The notes under the pieces: model-generated
Told to the model about the DNA's origin: nothing
The model's input: only the letters and a program-made list of their open reading frames with translations
Database searches by the model: none
Translations under genes and position numbers: made by a program
In this document: positions 34,301 through 49,300 of the stretch, in pieces
Layout of the letters: each line of letters starts with the position of its first letter
Position numbering within the stretch: the first letter of the stretch is position 1
Source: Trematomus loennbergii
Lineage: Eukaryota; Chordata; Actinopteri; Perciformes; Nototheniidae
NCBI GenBank assembly: GCA_012861695.1
Contig: JAAOOA010000002.1
Location: 20,077,803 to 20,141,802 of the forward strand
DNA length: 64,000 nucleotides
Direction of reading: 5' to 3'

Positions 34301-37300
34301 CTTTTTTCTCTCGCCCGGTTATTTTTGTGTTTTGTTACTTCCCTTTGTACCCCTAGTTTAGGAGGGAACGTAACTACTACTATTACTTTTTTTTGTCTCC
34401 AGAAATTCAGGGAAAAACTACCGTCCTATAACAAAAAAGAGGTACGTTTTACATTGTACTCAAATTAATGAATAATTCAGCAAATAATCTCATCTCCATC
34501 ATAATTCACATTTCTGCTAAAAAAACGATTCCTTCAGTTTGAAATGTGATCATCATTCATCATCACCCTTCTCCTTCTCCTCATCTCATAAATCCTTCAT
34601 GCCTTCATCTTCCCGTCCTCAGGAGCTTGTGCAACTGATCAACTCTAGCCGGGTCCTGGTGGTGAGCGGGGAGACGGGCTGTGGAAAGACCACCCAGGTC
34701 ACCCAGTTCATCCTGGATGACTACATCAACAGAGGAGTGGGCTCGATGTGTCGGGTGGTCTGCACGCAGCCTCGGCGAATCAGTGCCATCTCGGTATGCT
34801 CTCTATGTGTCTTTCATATCTGACTGTGTTGGATTGTGTTGCAATGTGCATACTGAGGATAGATGTGTGATATGATGTTTATGCACACTGTCTGCATACA
34901 TAATTTCTGGCGTCAGTCATGTCAATTATTTTCTTGAATGTATTTTTCTCTCAGGTAGCAGAGCGTGTATCAGCGGAGAGGGCAGAAAGTGTAGGAAATG
35001 GAAATTCATGTGGTTACCAAATCCGCCTTCAAAGGTAAGACAGTCTCTTTAAACATATGAGGCATGGAATGAAGTACTGTGATTGTGTAGCGTCACCAGT
35101 GTTAGGGTTGCAGGTAAACTCTTTGTTTTATTGGTACTGATGATATGATGTCTGAACCACATGCTAGTGTAGATAAATAAAAGGCTAGTAGGCCAAATAT
35201 TACACAGGAATCCAGGATACAAGCATTTTCATTGAAAAGTCATTTTAATTCCATTGAAGCCATTCTCTGATTTGGTGGCCTTTAAATGTCCTTGGTGCAG
35301 ATGTCCTGAGGATCGTGTTTGATTCAAACTGTAATGAAAAAGGCAGTTATAAATATATATATATTCATCTTTGTTTAATTATAAACAAGGTCACATTTGA
35401 CATGAATCCGCAATGATGCCTATCAAGACTGTCAATATTAATTTCTTCCTTAATGGATGCCCAACATGAAGATAGATAAGAGGACTCTATAAGATACATG
35501 AATACCACAGAAAATAGTTTTTTCTGAAGGACATGAGACATATTAGTTGGGAATGATCATCCGAGAACAAGTGCATGGAAAGAAATGGACAAAGCTGGGG
35601 AGTGAGCTGAGAGTTATTGGAGACAAGAGGGTGCATCAATCTAAAGTGAGTATGAGAGAGGATGAGATGGATGCACCAAAAGGGGAATCAAAGACGCAAC
35701 TCAGCACTGATATGAAGAGAGACTGATACAGGGGATAAGAAGTCAAATTAACTCGGTGCTAGACTGTTCTAAATCTTTTTATGGGATGCGATATCTTTGT
35801 GAAGTTGCATTAAATTACTGCAATTAAACTCTTCATGGAAGAATAACTGTCTCTAAAGCACTGTTTTGTATCAAAGCGCTTAAATACAGCCCAAACCATT
35901 TAGAAAGGCTCAGCTGTCACCGCCACTGATGGAGACCATGGGTGGCTCTAGTGGATAAATCCAAAAGCTTTGTTACATTTCTGTTGATGTGCCAGCTCCT
36001 CAGACTGATTTTTAAATAAGTTCACTTTTCAAGTACTCGTTTGTCTCTCAGTGGGTCATCTACATCTTTGAAAAAAACAAAACACAAATTGGCTAGAAGA
36101 AAATACATCTATTATTTGGGAACTTAGGTTTCATCTGCAGGGAAGAAGTTTATTAGTCTGCACAACTCAGGCAGTGCAGACAGCAAATGATGCGTGATTA
36201 TAATAATCATAAAGTAGTTTAGAGAAAGTAAGATTGATCTGATAATTCAAAGCTGTCATTAACAGAGACAGTTAAACACTTGTGTTTGGGATGAACATTA
36301 TTAATGGCAGTATAATGTGTGTAGATAACTGATGAGCAGTGTGCTGAATCAACATGCACTTTTGCATTTTAATCTCTTGCTAGCACAGCTTGGGATCTCA
36401 GCTACAATCCATTTAGTTGTTACACTAAATGGATTCCGAACTAGACGAAGCGGGCAACTGTTCTGGGGCCTGATGTCTACAGAGAGTCAGCTAGTTTTTG
36501 CTAATTCAATTGAAATCCTGTTTGGGGATATGCCCTGTTAAAGTACAAACAGATCAGATGAGAGCCTTAGTGCTGCTTTATTACCTAACTTTGAGGCTGT
36601 TTCTGCAAATCCTTGTGATAAAACGTAGATTCAAGTGTGTGCTTTCATGTTACATAATACTCATTTAATTTGTGATGATTCAGATAACCATACCCTACCA
36701 CCAGTATTGCATTATTGACAAAGATGTGCACATTTAACATAGAGCGTGATGGTTTGGGGGTCAATAGAGGCCCAGCAGCTATTTTCCCTGTGGCCCCTCA
36801 GCAGATGAATCCAGCCAAAACGCTGGGAGCCCTGCTCCTTTGTCATTTTAACTTTATAATTAACATGCCCGATTCCTGCCCAATGACTCTATTTCTCTGT
36901 TATTTTATCTGCTTTCTTCAATGTATTATTTATGTTGTTTTATCATTGCTTTTGGTGAGGTTTAATTATAACCTATAAGCTTTTTTATTTATTTGGTTGT
37001 TTATTTTAACACTGATGTATGATAATAATTCTTCGTAACCCTGTGCTTCATAAAAAGAACTGCTTCATAATATATATATATACGTATTATTGTTATTGAT
37101 GTTATTTCTCTTAATGTTTTTTCAGAAATGTCACATTTGCAAGCATCAATTATATAAAAAGCTTCTTATGTAATTCAGCTGACAGTAAAATACATTTGTC
37201 CAATGTGTCATACGAGAGGCCGCTTTGTATGGAATTAAAATAAGTGGAAAGTCATTTCACTAATTGCTATTCAAGAGAGAAACTTTTATCACTAATACTT

Positions 37301-40300
37301 AAGCAAAGTATGATATAAAGATAGTGTGAACATAAATGCCTATTACAGCCAATCACATTTCTGTATCAGCAACATCCATCGCAGCTTTATGCCCTCTTCT
37401 TTGTCCCGGCTGAGCATCAAAAGATTTCCGCTATGAAATACTCTTAGAGCACCCAACTATAAAACTCCTAAAATAGACCAGGAGCGTGGAAATAAAGGAA
37501 AGATAATGGGATCTTTTGTTGTCACATTCACACATGTAGGAACATTAACCAGAGACTCATTATAGTATCTTTGTCTTAACTTTATGAAAAGTCTTGATTT
37601 GTGTCATTTGGAAAATGGAAATACTTTTTTCTCTTCCCTTTTCTCAGCCGGTTACCACGGAAACAGGGTTCGGTCTTGTACTGTACAACAGGCATAATTC
37701 TTCAGTGGCTTCGCTCAGACCCGTAAGTCTCCACTCTGTTTTATCCCCATTGATTGATGGAGCATTAGTATGGGCCTTCAAGAAATCTAAAGTGAGGCAC
37801 ACTATTGTGGACCACAGGGACATCATTAACCTGATAAGCGCCATAGCCCCCGGGGGCTTTTCATGAAATGTTCACGAAACTGTCTCTCAGGGTTTCTTAA
37901 CACACACGCACGCACGCACGCACACACACACACACACACACACATAGGGATGGGTACCGAGCCCCGGTTTTAATCGGGCCCCGGGGCTGAATTATTAAAG
38001 ACCGTGGTACCGTTAAGCTCCGACGTTATCGGTCTTTTTATCGGTACTGGAGACATGTCAAAAATATATGTCGTATGTATTATTGCTACACAAACATTAT
38101 ATTGCAGTTTTAGTGTCGCCAACTCCGTTTCTAATATGCAAAAAGACTGCAAAATGCGTCTATGATTATGTTTAGTATTTTCGATCTTTCCAATCCAGAC
38201 GAGAGATCTCTCTCCCCCGACACCAGTGACTCATCCCTGCATGCTCATCCTTGCATTCTGAATGCATTAGGGAAAAGCACAGAAACTAAGTGAGGGTGCC
38301 AGCTTTTCTTGTTGTTCTGCTTCACTGTTTTTCAAAGTTGGCACGACTCTATTGAGTCACTTAAAGGTCCCATGTCATGGCCATTTCTACTGATCATAAT
38401 TCCATTGTTGAGGTCTACTAGAACAGATTTACATTGTGCAATTTTTCAAACTCACATTAGTTTCTCATGCAGCATCTCTGTATGTGTATTCACTCTCTGT
38501 CCTAAACGGCTTGTTGGAGCTCCTGCCCCCCTCCCTGTGAGCCCACTGTGCTCTGATTGGTCAGCTCGCCCACTCTGTTCTGATGAGTCCACCACCGTTA
38601 CAGCGGAACATCAGTGATTATGTGTTACAATGGCGTTTGTTAGCAACCAGAAAATGACACCAGTAATGACAAACAGATGAGAATGCTGCGTGGGTTCTGG
38701 GTGCCGTGTCGGCGGGACGTTGCGTGGTGTAAGCGCGCCACAGTTTCGCCGCTGCGAGGCTCCACTAGCACCCCCCCCCCCAGCGCGTCACAGTTTTGTC
38801 GCTGAGAGAGTGTGTGTGTGTGAGGAGCTCCACGGATTGGTCCATTTGGACCAATGGGTCCATTTGGGTATGGTCACGTCACTGTACCCAGGAAAAAAAA
38901 GAAAGATCTCCAACGAGGCGTTCTGGGGCAGCATAGACAGGTCTTTTCTGTGTTAGAGTTTTATTCGCTACAGGGTGTACTTTAAGGGTGTGTGACTTTG
39001 CAGACCGTTTACATAACACACAAGGGGACGGGTAATATCCAGAAAAGCATGTCATGGGACCTTTAAGGATTACCAATGTCTGACAAAATGCTGCAAACGT
39101 TTTTGGTGGCATTACGGAATTTTTACCCAGCAGTTGGTTTACAGACTGCAGCTTTGTTTACACTTGTCAGACTTGGTGTGACTTTTTGTCTCCAGCCATC
39201 CATTAGTGATTCTCTAACCTTTTCAGTCCCACACTCCCCTTTGACTCATCATTACAGATCATGAATCTACAGATCAGCATATACACCAATTCTAGTTTAG
39301 ACCCAAAAGATATCAATATCTCAGACTGATGACGGAACTACAGGGAAATGTGAAATGTGTAAACAAAGTTGTGTGAAGCTTTTTTTACTTAGCCTATATA
39401 AATATGTAATGTACTAACTGCATATAGCTAATATTAGTTGACATCTTTTGAAATATGAGGAAAAACAGCCTCTAGGTACTGCACAACTACCGACTTGAAC
39501 TAAAACCTCTAACATAAAAATGTTTTTTTTTCATATACGCTTAACTTTTAGTAACTATGCGGCAAAATGTAAAAAATATAGATAACGACCAAACTAATAA
39601 CATGAGCTTTATTTGACAGACATATTAGATACAGAGTTGCTATTTGTCAGGAGAGATGAGGAGGTACAGACATTTGATCTAAAGCAAAGACTTTAAAGGA
39701 GAGGTGTCATGGCCGTTTCCACTGATCATAATCCATTGTGAGGTCTACTAAAATAGATTTATATTGTGCATTTTTCCAAACTCACATTGGTTTCTCATAC
39801 AGCATCTCTGTAAACTACTTGTATTCACTGAATTTCACTCTCTGCCTTTAACGGCTCGTTGTAGCTCCAAAAGCTCCAGCCCCCACCCTCCCTGTGAGCA
39901 CAGTGTCCTCTGATTGGTTGGGACGTTGTGAATCGCACTGAGCTCCGTGGAGGTGTTGTATCCTTGTTTAGGATACATAGCGAAACACAGCCAAACTCAT
40001 CCTGAGCACACACAAAGTCACAGCCGAAGTAAAAACAATAAGTGTGGCTTGATATTGAGTAAGAAAAAGGTTGATAAACGCTGTGAGAATGGGTCTGCAG
40101 AGAGATGTGTGTGTGAGGAAGTCCGTGGATTGGTCAATTTGGACCAATCAGCGGGGGCTTAACGTAACGGCTCCGCGGACGTAACGTAACGGCTCCACGG
40201 ATTGGTCCATTTCGTTCCGGGTACGGCTTGACATCATGCCGTCCCGGGAAGAATCAAATGGACAATGACGTATCTCCAACGAGGCGTTTTGGGGAGGTAT

Positions 40301-43300
40301 TTTCTGTGTTAGAGTTTTACTCGCTACAGGGTGTACCTTGAGGGTTTTGACTCTGCACACCGTTTACATGCATAAAAACCTTCATAACACACAAGGGGAC
40401 GGGTAATAACCGGAAAAGCATGACACCTCTCCTTTAACAATTTCTCCGGATTTTTGTGTGTGTCAGAATGTTGTCTAGTATCAGCCACCTGGTTTTGGAC
40501 GAAATCCACGAGAGGAACCTGCAATCTGACGTTTTGCTCGTCATCGTCAAGGAACTACTTAACCTTCGAGATGACCTCAAGGTCATCCTCATGAGTGCCA
40601 CGCTCAATGCAGAGAAGTTTTCAAAGTTTTTTGGTATGCAGCCCCCCAAATGACAAACTAAAGTTGGTTTATTAATATTCTTGCTTTGTATATTGATTTT
40701 GATTGTTCCTCCTTCTCATGTATACCTTTTCCTCTGACAAACATTTAGACAACTGTCCAGTTATCCACATCCCTGGTTTGACGTTCCCAGTGGAAGAGTT
40801 CTTGCTGGAGGACATCGTGGAGCTGACGAGGTACAGCAACACTGCTCCACAACACACTCATTAACTCCCAAACATGTACAGACAAAAACAAATAGAACCT
40901 TTATAAACCCTTTTTATTTTTGATTTAATCTATTATAAACCACTTTGTGTATCTGCCAGTTATCGCCCTAAGAATTCAGACCGCCGGCCCTCATGGAAGA
41001 AAGGCTTTATGCAGGGCCGCCAGTCCAGACCTGAGAAGGAGGAGAAGGAGGCTGAGTACAAGGAGAGCTGGCCTTGTTATGCGCGCACTCTGCAGGACAG
41101 GTGAGTTTGTTAGAACAGCAGAATAGTGAGATCTGCGATTTGCCCACGTGATAGATGGGTTTTAAGTTGGAGAATGGGATGGTTTGTTTTTGTGACCTTC
41201 ACAGTTTTAAATAAATAAATCCTCTTCTTTGTGAATTTGAATTTTAAGATTACCATAGATTGTAAAAGCTGAATATAGAGCCGGGTGAGATCTTTGAAAC
41301 ACTTGACCCTCTGAAAGATTTGTCACTTGAACACTGATTTATGCATCTGCAGTGAAGTGTTGTACCCAATGTCGGTGCAGTTTATACTGAAATAAATAGA
41401 AAAGAAAGCAGTGTTTTAGCTTCTTTAGCTAGTATATTACCTCCCCCACATTTTAAGACCAGCTCACCTTAAGATGTTATCGTCCTCCCAATAACACTCA
41501 ACAAACAGTCTTCTTCATTTAGTACAGATTGGCAGTGCGTTCCCTTTTCTTTGCCAACATTATTACTGCCCTGTGTTGCAAAAACACAGAATGTGAGAGA
41601 ATGTAAACATGATTACTTCTAGTCTAGTGTAAAGCACAACGCTGTCTCTACGCACAGCACTACCATCATGTTGTGAGTCAATGTGCAGAGCTTAATCACT
41701 TTTAATACTGTATGCCGGTAAGACTGTGATTCCAAAGTATAATTCAGGCTTGGTTGGCATATTAAGATTCACCCATAGGACCCATATAGCACTCCATCAT
41801 TGAATGGAAGGGGATTTATAGTAAGGATAAAAAAGATGATTACGTCTGTGCGGTTATTCTGCTGACTTTGTGTGTGTTTGTCTGCGTGTGTGAGAGAGAT
41901 GGATATTGGCCCACAGTAAGCCAGCCTGAGCCTTTTGGAGTTGCAATATCTGTACCGTATATATGTATGCCTCGTGTGTAGTCTGTTCCAAGGGCTGCCT
42001 GACCTGCTGCTGGGTTGCACTTGAGCAGGGGGTGTTATTTATTTAAGTGCCCTGAACTGATGTCCCTATGAAATAACTTCTGTCGCAGTAAGATCATGTC
42101 AATTGCAGGGTGACTTTATTCCTATATATTCTCATGCTAAAAGCAGCTCTTAATAACAGCTGAACCTTTTTTCGGGAATGTTATCGGAATAGATTAGTGC
42201 AACATCCATATAGTAAGGGGTGCAATATTTGTTAAATGGGAAATATGTGTCAAAATACCATTCTTCTAAATTAAATATTTTGGTGTTGCAGAGACGTCTC
42301 GGCCTACAATTCATATTCTACAGACTTAGGAAAAATAATCTTTGATTGGTACACACAATCACCATTTACATTTGTTTTTATTGTGATTCATATTGCAATT
42401 TAAATACCAGACAAAAATAAACATAGTCACATATTTTGCAAAACCTTCTCTCAATCCACTTTCCAAAGCTGATATTTTATTCACCCCTTGCATATTTTTT
42501 AACCTCTGATGTTTAATGTTTGTATCCCTAATGATTGTTTAACTTGCATTTGGTGTCACAACAGTCAAAAATAAACTACAGTCATACATTTTTGTTGATG
42601 AATTATTGTATGCAGATTAGGTTTAGCGGATGGTTGTGTAAATTGGGCGGGGCAATAGTTGACTGGTGGTTGTTGGGAGAGGGCCATTAAACACACTTTA
42701 TCCCTGGGGCCCCTGGTACATAAATGCAGACTTAGGCGCCGTTTACACGAGGAGAAAACTGCTTGTATCTGCATAGTTTCGCGTGCGTATAGCCCTATTA
42801 TTTACACGAGGCCGATAGAAACTGACCCCACAAACAATAACGGGTCCCAAGGTGGATAGATTTGCAAACGAAACGCTCTGGGGGGTCAACCGAGTCCGTG
42901 TAATCACCTCTATACGAATATTTCCTGAAAAAATAGCGATAGCCCCGCCTCTCCCCACCTCTCCTGCTCACTGCTGTAGCAACTATCAAAAATAGCTGTG
43001 TTAATTAAACGCACAAGGGGTTCTTGAATGAAATAATATTATAAAAGGCAAACCAGAATTGTTAACGCCCAATATACTCCTTAAACAAAATAAACAGAGT
43101 CAGATTTCATGCATTGATCCATTATATTGACAAAGGAGGATCTCACCCGGTGTTGTAGAGAATATCTCTCTCTTTATGAGCCGTCCTCTCCACGGAGACG
43201 TGCTTCTTGGTCGGGATGCAATATCCACAGATTCGGTTTCTTTCAGTTAACTTCCCCGTTGCATTTATCCATATGCTGAGAAAATGACTATATCCCGCTG

Positions 43301-46300
43301 AATACCAGCAATCGCCACACACACTGACTTCTCCTGTCAGTAGCTACTGCTAGTGCTACTGCTACTGACCATGCTACAGATATTAGTGCAAAAATATACA
43401 GCTCCTCTACCACAACCATCAGCAACAAGTGGACATGGAGAATTACATGAACTACATGTTGCTAAATACACCGCAGAAGGGTAGCCATGGCAACATTGCG
43501 GCGGGGGCTGCTGGGCTGCTCTTCTTCGCTACTTTTGGTGTATTTTGGCAGAAGTTACAGCGCCACTTACAGTCCCAGCATATGTACTACAGCGTTTCCA
43601 GCGGCCTCGTTTGAACAGACACGTTAAATGAAACAAATGCATGTGAACGGTAGACTTTTTTGAATACGCATACTGTGCATAAACGCAAATGGTCCCGTGT
43701 GAGCGGGGCCTTAGTCATCAGGGGCTTATATAAACATTGATCCTGTTTTACCTTTTTCTTTTGATCATTCATTCTGTTCACACTGAGGATCCTGCAGCTT
43801 GAGTTTGGTCAATTGAGTTGGTATCTCCCAAAGGTACAGCAAATGTTTTTTAAATGTAATTTTTCTGTTTTGCATGCGTCTCATGTTTTACAGATACTCC
43901 GACCACACCATTGAGGCCCTAGAGATGTTTGACAATGATGACAAGATTGACCTTGAGCTGATCTTGGCACTGATTCGCCACATTGTGCTCAAAGAGGAGG
44001 TGAGATTAACGTTGTATGTCTGCTTTGAGGGCTGAGTGACTGCCTCCTGGTGTCTTTAAATTAGATTCTCAAGAGGTGCGTTTGTACTCCATTTTATGGA
44101 AATTGGATTCCTGTGAGTTTGTTATATGAGTCTGGGTAGTCTAAAAGACCCGAGTGCTTCACAAGAAAAGAGATGTGTTTTTTGGCATGAAAACTCCGAC
44201 TGTAGACAGGCCGACAGTGCAGTTGTCCATTAGGAAGATTAAACTGCAGTTCAAAGAAACTCACAAAAGGAGAATTACAGTGCATTCCTAGGTAGAGCAG
44301 ATGGAAGCAACAGGAGGGCTCGCTTCCAAACAGAGCGACATTAGATCAGAGGATACAACACAGAACCTGGCAGCAGATCTGTGCTAATGAGTGATCGAAC
44401 AGATGCTCTCTCAGCGCACATCAATTCGCTTTTTTCTCCTTCCAGTTCTTGTTACATTACCAAGTTTTGATGTTATTTCAGTGTTCGATTCAGACTTTGG
44501 TAATATGGAATATAATGACAAACGTCTATTTTTTTTGTGTGAATTTTTTACTTTTTCAGTACACATGGTAACTACCTCCACATCAGAATGATTGGTGCAG
44601 ACAAAATATAGGCAAAGCAGAACATTTCGAAAAATAGTGAATTCCCTTTTCACATATTTTTTCGCAGCATGCTTCTTTAGTTACTGTGTGGGGAAACAAA
44701 GCTGCAGATTGGAATAGGCTATCACAATCAATTTAGTTTACCCTTTTTTTCAGTATAGTATAAACAAGGGTGAGGACAATTCAGGAAAGTGCTAGAATCG
44801 ATGGAAGTGAAATAATTGACACACGGTCTGCCTTAACTTACTCTGTATTTTCCTAAGTGAAGTCAAACTAGTCTGACTTATTTGTCAGTTTGTGGCTGTG
44901 TATGTGGACCACGTATATGAGAGAGCAACAGAAAAAAAGAGACAGGCCAGGAATGAGGAGTGACTAATGCAGATTGACAGAATAATTATTTCCTTCCCTA
45001 TGAAGCCGTATCTCTATCCGTCACGGCCACACTGAGCCATTGGACCAGCTGATTCTCCGTGGCATTGTCAAACGGCCGAGCGGGAACTGGCTGACTTGCC
45101 GTGTCGGCGTTCTGAACCGAGGCTACGGGCCGTCTGCCAGCCTTTCCACTGTGATGATTGCTTAATTATGTTGCAGGAGTCTGGGATTAGACACCTCGGG
45201 GGATGACATGCAGGCATTAATGAACGCCTTCTGGGTGTGTGTATGTGGAGAGTGTGTGTGTGTGTGCGTGCTCAATAGTAGGCCAACTCTACAGCACTTA
45301 CTGTGCTGTTGTTGATTATTTAGTTGGAATTGGTCAGAGTGTGTTTCTGTCCTGCATGTGTGAGGACATGTGTTTCTGTCAGATTGTGAGTACACACACT
45401 GCCTGCATCTCTCTCGTCCTCCTCTCTCTTTTTCTCTTTCACATGCACGGGCATTAACACACATGTGTATGGTCCCATGTGGGTGCCAGTATCTGAGCAC
45501 TGGTAATAATAATTAGCTGTAATTAAAAGGCAGGGGTGCTCAGGGCACAGAAGCTACTTTTTATCTCTGTTCTTCTTTCCTCTCAGGAAATGAAAAGTCC
45601 TTTTTATAGAGTGGGTTATTTTTCACCAGCGTGATATTATCCTGGGTATATTGTTTGCTTCAAGTTTGTTTCATGTCTGTGTTAAGGATTTAGTCACTTA
45701 ATTACCTTTCAAGATGCCACCTTACTTTTGTTTATAACTCTGTTTAAGTATGGGTATCAAACTCAATACTTTAAAGTACTGCCTGAAATGTTATCGTAGC
45801 ACCTGCCAACATGGGCATCAATATCCTGGTTAAGTTCAATCTTATTCTTTCTTCAGACATTTATTGCCGTAAATCAGCAAATGAAGAAGAACCTAACTGT
45901 ATACAATAATATATGTAAACATCTTGAAAGGCTGCTTGTGTTAAGACTACGTTAAACACACATGTATTGAGAAGTTTGTCATGTTATTAAGTGAAAATGG
46001 TTTATTGAAATACATGTTCATATATCATATTTAGTATTATCAACCAATGCTCAAGCACTGATTGGCTCCAGGCTTGCTGCTATAATCAAAAGAAAAAACT
46101 GGATATATAATGCTATATATGATTATAATCTGCTATAATATCCGGTCTTGCATGATTAATTGATTGATTTTCCGTGTCCTAATGATGGCTGCTACTATAG
46201 TAACATTGCTCCTCCATTAATCACCCAAGGTACATTATTGATTGAAGCATGATGGGATGATGTTTTAAAGTTTGAGGAGCTGACACTTTCTTTTAGTTAA

Positions 46301-49300
46301 GTGGTCATCCATTTTATTTTTAGACGGCTTAATGTGCAGACATGTGCTCTGGCTGGAATACCTCCAACTCTCGCTCTGATCCATTTGTGTGTCTGTATGC
46401 CTCGATGTTGAGACTGTATCCCCGTGGTAATGTAGAGCAGAGGATGTCCTAGAGGGAAGATGTTGTCATAATGATGTTGGCAGGCGATGTCAGGGCCTAT
46501 TGTGTGGCTAAATGTGGAGGTTCGGAGCTGAGGACACGGGCACCTTGTACACTTGGCTCAGTTGTTGCTGAGACTCCTCTGGCTAATGGCTCTTCTCTGA
46601 AGCCCTGCTGGTTTTTTGTTTGTCTTTTCAGCTGCTAAGTGTTGTGTCATGCCTTTGTCTGACAGGAAGGAGCAATCTTGGTTCCTGCCTGGCTGGAGCG
46701 ACATCAGCAGTCTCAATGACCTGCTCACGGCTCAGCAGATGTTCCGATCAGGTACAATAACAACAACCAACATTATGTGACACGAGCATACCAGTGACTT
46801 TCAGGTTACTATGCAGAAGAAGAGATCATTATTAAGCTACGGTTGTGCTCCACCCTAACATGTGTTCCGCTTATTGGTTCTTCACTTGGATGTTTACCCT
46901 TCACTGTGCAGAAAATGTTTCCCCAGAGTAGAACTCTATAAGGTTTTTACATTCAATTCCAACTAACAGAATTTAAAAAAAGCTAATTTAATTAGAAATA
47001 ACATGGATTTTAGAAAATACTGAATGGCCATTTCACCTTTGACTTGTATAGACTAACAAGCAATTTATCAATGAAGGACACATTTCATAATTAGTGGAAA
47101 TATGTGTTAGTTGCAGCCCTTGTGTTAGGTGAAACACTAACAAAACCTCCACTTCACAAACTGTAAATATACTTTTCAGTAGTAGACTACGTTTTAGAAT
47201 TTTACATTCTTAACCAAGTCTGAGGGGATCTTTAAAATATTGGATACAAAAAACAATGTCTGTGTTGTTTTCTGCTCATATTAAATAATAATAAACCAGA
47301 TTATTTTATTGCATTTACCAGGACATCCAAGGTTACATTTGTAAATGTAATTGTTTCCAATTCACACACGAGCAGTATAATCTTGTTTGAGTTTGTCTTT
47401 GTGTCCTTTTGTGTTTCAGATCGGTTCGTTATCATCCCTCTGCATTCCCTCATGCCTACCGTTAATCAGACTATGGTCAGCATCCCTGTCTCTCTGTCTG
47501 TCTCTCTGTCTGTTTCTGTCTCTGCCTGTGTCTGTGGATTGTCCTGCTTTACTCCCTCTTCAATATCAATAAAGTCCATTCAATCTCATCTTTCTCCCTC
47601 ACTCTTTTCAGGTGTTCAAAAGGCCTCCTCCTGGAGTTAGAAAGATTGTGATCGCTACCAATATAGCCGAGACCAGGTATATACGTGTGTGTGTGTGGGT
47701 GTGTGTGCTTTGTACTTATTTGTTTTTCTGTCTGATTTAGTATTTATTCCAGCCCCTTTTTTATTTCTCTTGCTCTTTTTCTCTCTCCACTACCCCCCAC
47801 AGCATTACCATAGATGACGTTGTTTATGTGATAGACGGAGGCAAGATTAAAGAGACACACTTTGACACCAACAACAACATCAGCACTATGGCTTCAGAGT
47901 GGGTCAGCCTGGCCAACGCTAAACAGAGGAAAGGACGTGCCGGCAGGTGTGTATGTTTATACGGTTATCTTTAAAACCAGGACATGCTCTATAACAGTGC
48001 CTCTGGGTATGCAATGCTAATTTAGAAGGATTATTATTCATTCTATGTGTCATGTCAGCTCTCTGTCACTCTGCCCCATGAGCCCTCTCCTTCCCATCTG
48101 TAACCGTAGTGCTAACAGTCTGGATGTTTCCAGTCGGTGACTCCAGACGTCTGTTCTGTTAGCGGGCTCTCACACTAAAGTGGAGCAAGGCCTTATTAGC
48201 AGGAGCTTCTTACAGTGTGACGTTTCATCCCACTGATTTTAAATTACGCTTTTTGTCACAGGACTGATAACCTATTTCTCTTTCCTTCTTTCCCACTCTC
48301 TTCTTGTTTCCAGAGTGTGTCCGGGGAAGTGCTATCACCTGTACAATGGTCTCCGAGCCAGCCTGCTGGATGCCTATCAATTACCTGAAATCATGAGGAC
48401 ACCGCTGGAGGAGCTCTGCCTGCAGATCAAGGTTGTGAATGTGCAGAGAGGAAGGGGGAGACAGACTGACAGAGAGAGACAAATATGTGTTGGCTGTTGA
48501 GATGAAGACAAGATTGCTGTGAATGAGTTGTGTGGGGACGAGGACAGTGTTGCTGCTTGTTGACATTGTATTGAAATACAGCCTCTCCTGCCTAATGAAA
48601 ACTAGGGATTAGCATTCTGGGTTGACTCGTCCCCCTTGCTCTCCAGCTCTCTCTCTCTACCTCTTTTGCTGACAACATAATCGCTTCTCTTCTGTATCTG
48701 TAGCTTTCTTCTTTGGATGCTTACTATTTTTTCATCTCCTCTTTTGAAATACTCACACTCCACTCAGACATGTTTCAACCCAAGCTAATGGAACATTAAG
48801 CCAAAGTTCACTCAGAATCGAATGATTGTTATCTCCAGTGGCTTTATTGGATATGCTTTTGAGTGTGTTTTTTTCACTACTTTAGTCGAGTGCGTGTGTG
48901 ATGTGGTTGAGAGAGGCGGACTAATGCATCAGTTTGTCCTTAAAGTGAGAGAAACACTGACGACATGCACACCCTGAGCAGACTCTAATGCACAAGCACT
49001 CCAACACCGACCTATTAGTCATTGAATTACTGTCGCTACCTTACACTTCAGTTCGTCACGGGTAGATTTGTTTTGTTTATTTTATAATCTCTCTTAGTGT
49101 AGAAGTGAATACAGATTTGAAAATGTTGATTTGAATGGTCTGGGGCCTCATTTATAACGCCTTGCGTAGGATTGACGTGGAAGGTTGCTTACGTAGTACA
49201 AAAAAAAAATAGGTACAGACATTTTCCGATTCACAAAACATTGCGTACCGGCGAGGGAAGTGCGTACGGCACTTCCTACGCCTGTTTCCCTTTATAAATC

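Noticed and set aside
38365..39062. piggyBac assignment for the TTAA elements
   Set aside because: The target is right but piggyBac tips normally begin CC; these begin AGG, which fits Kolobok better.
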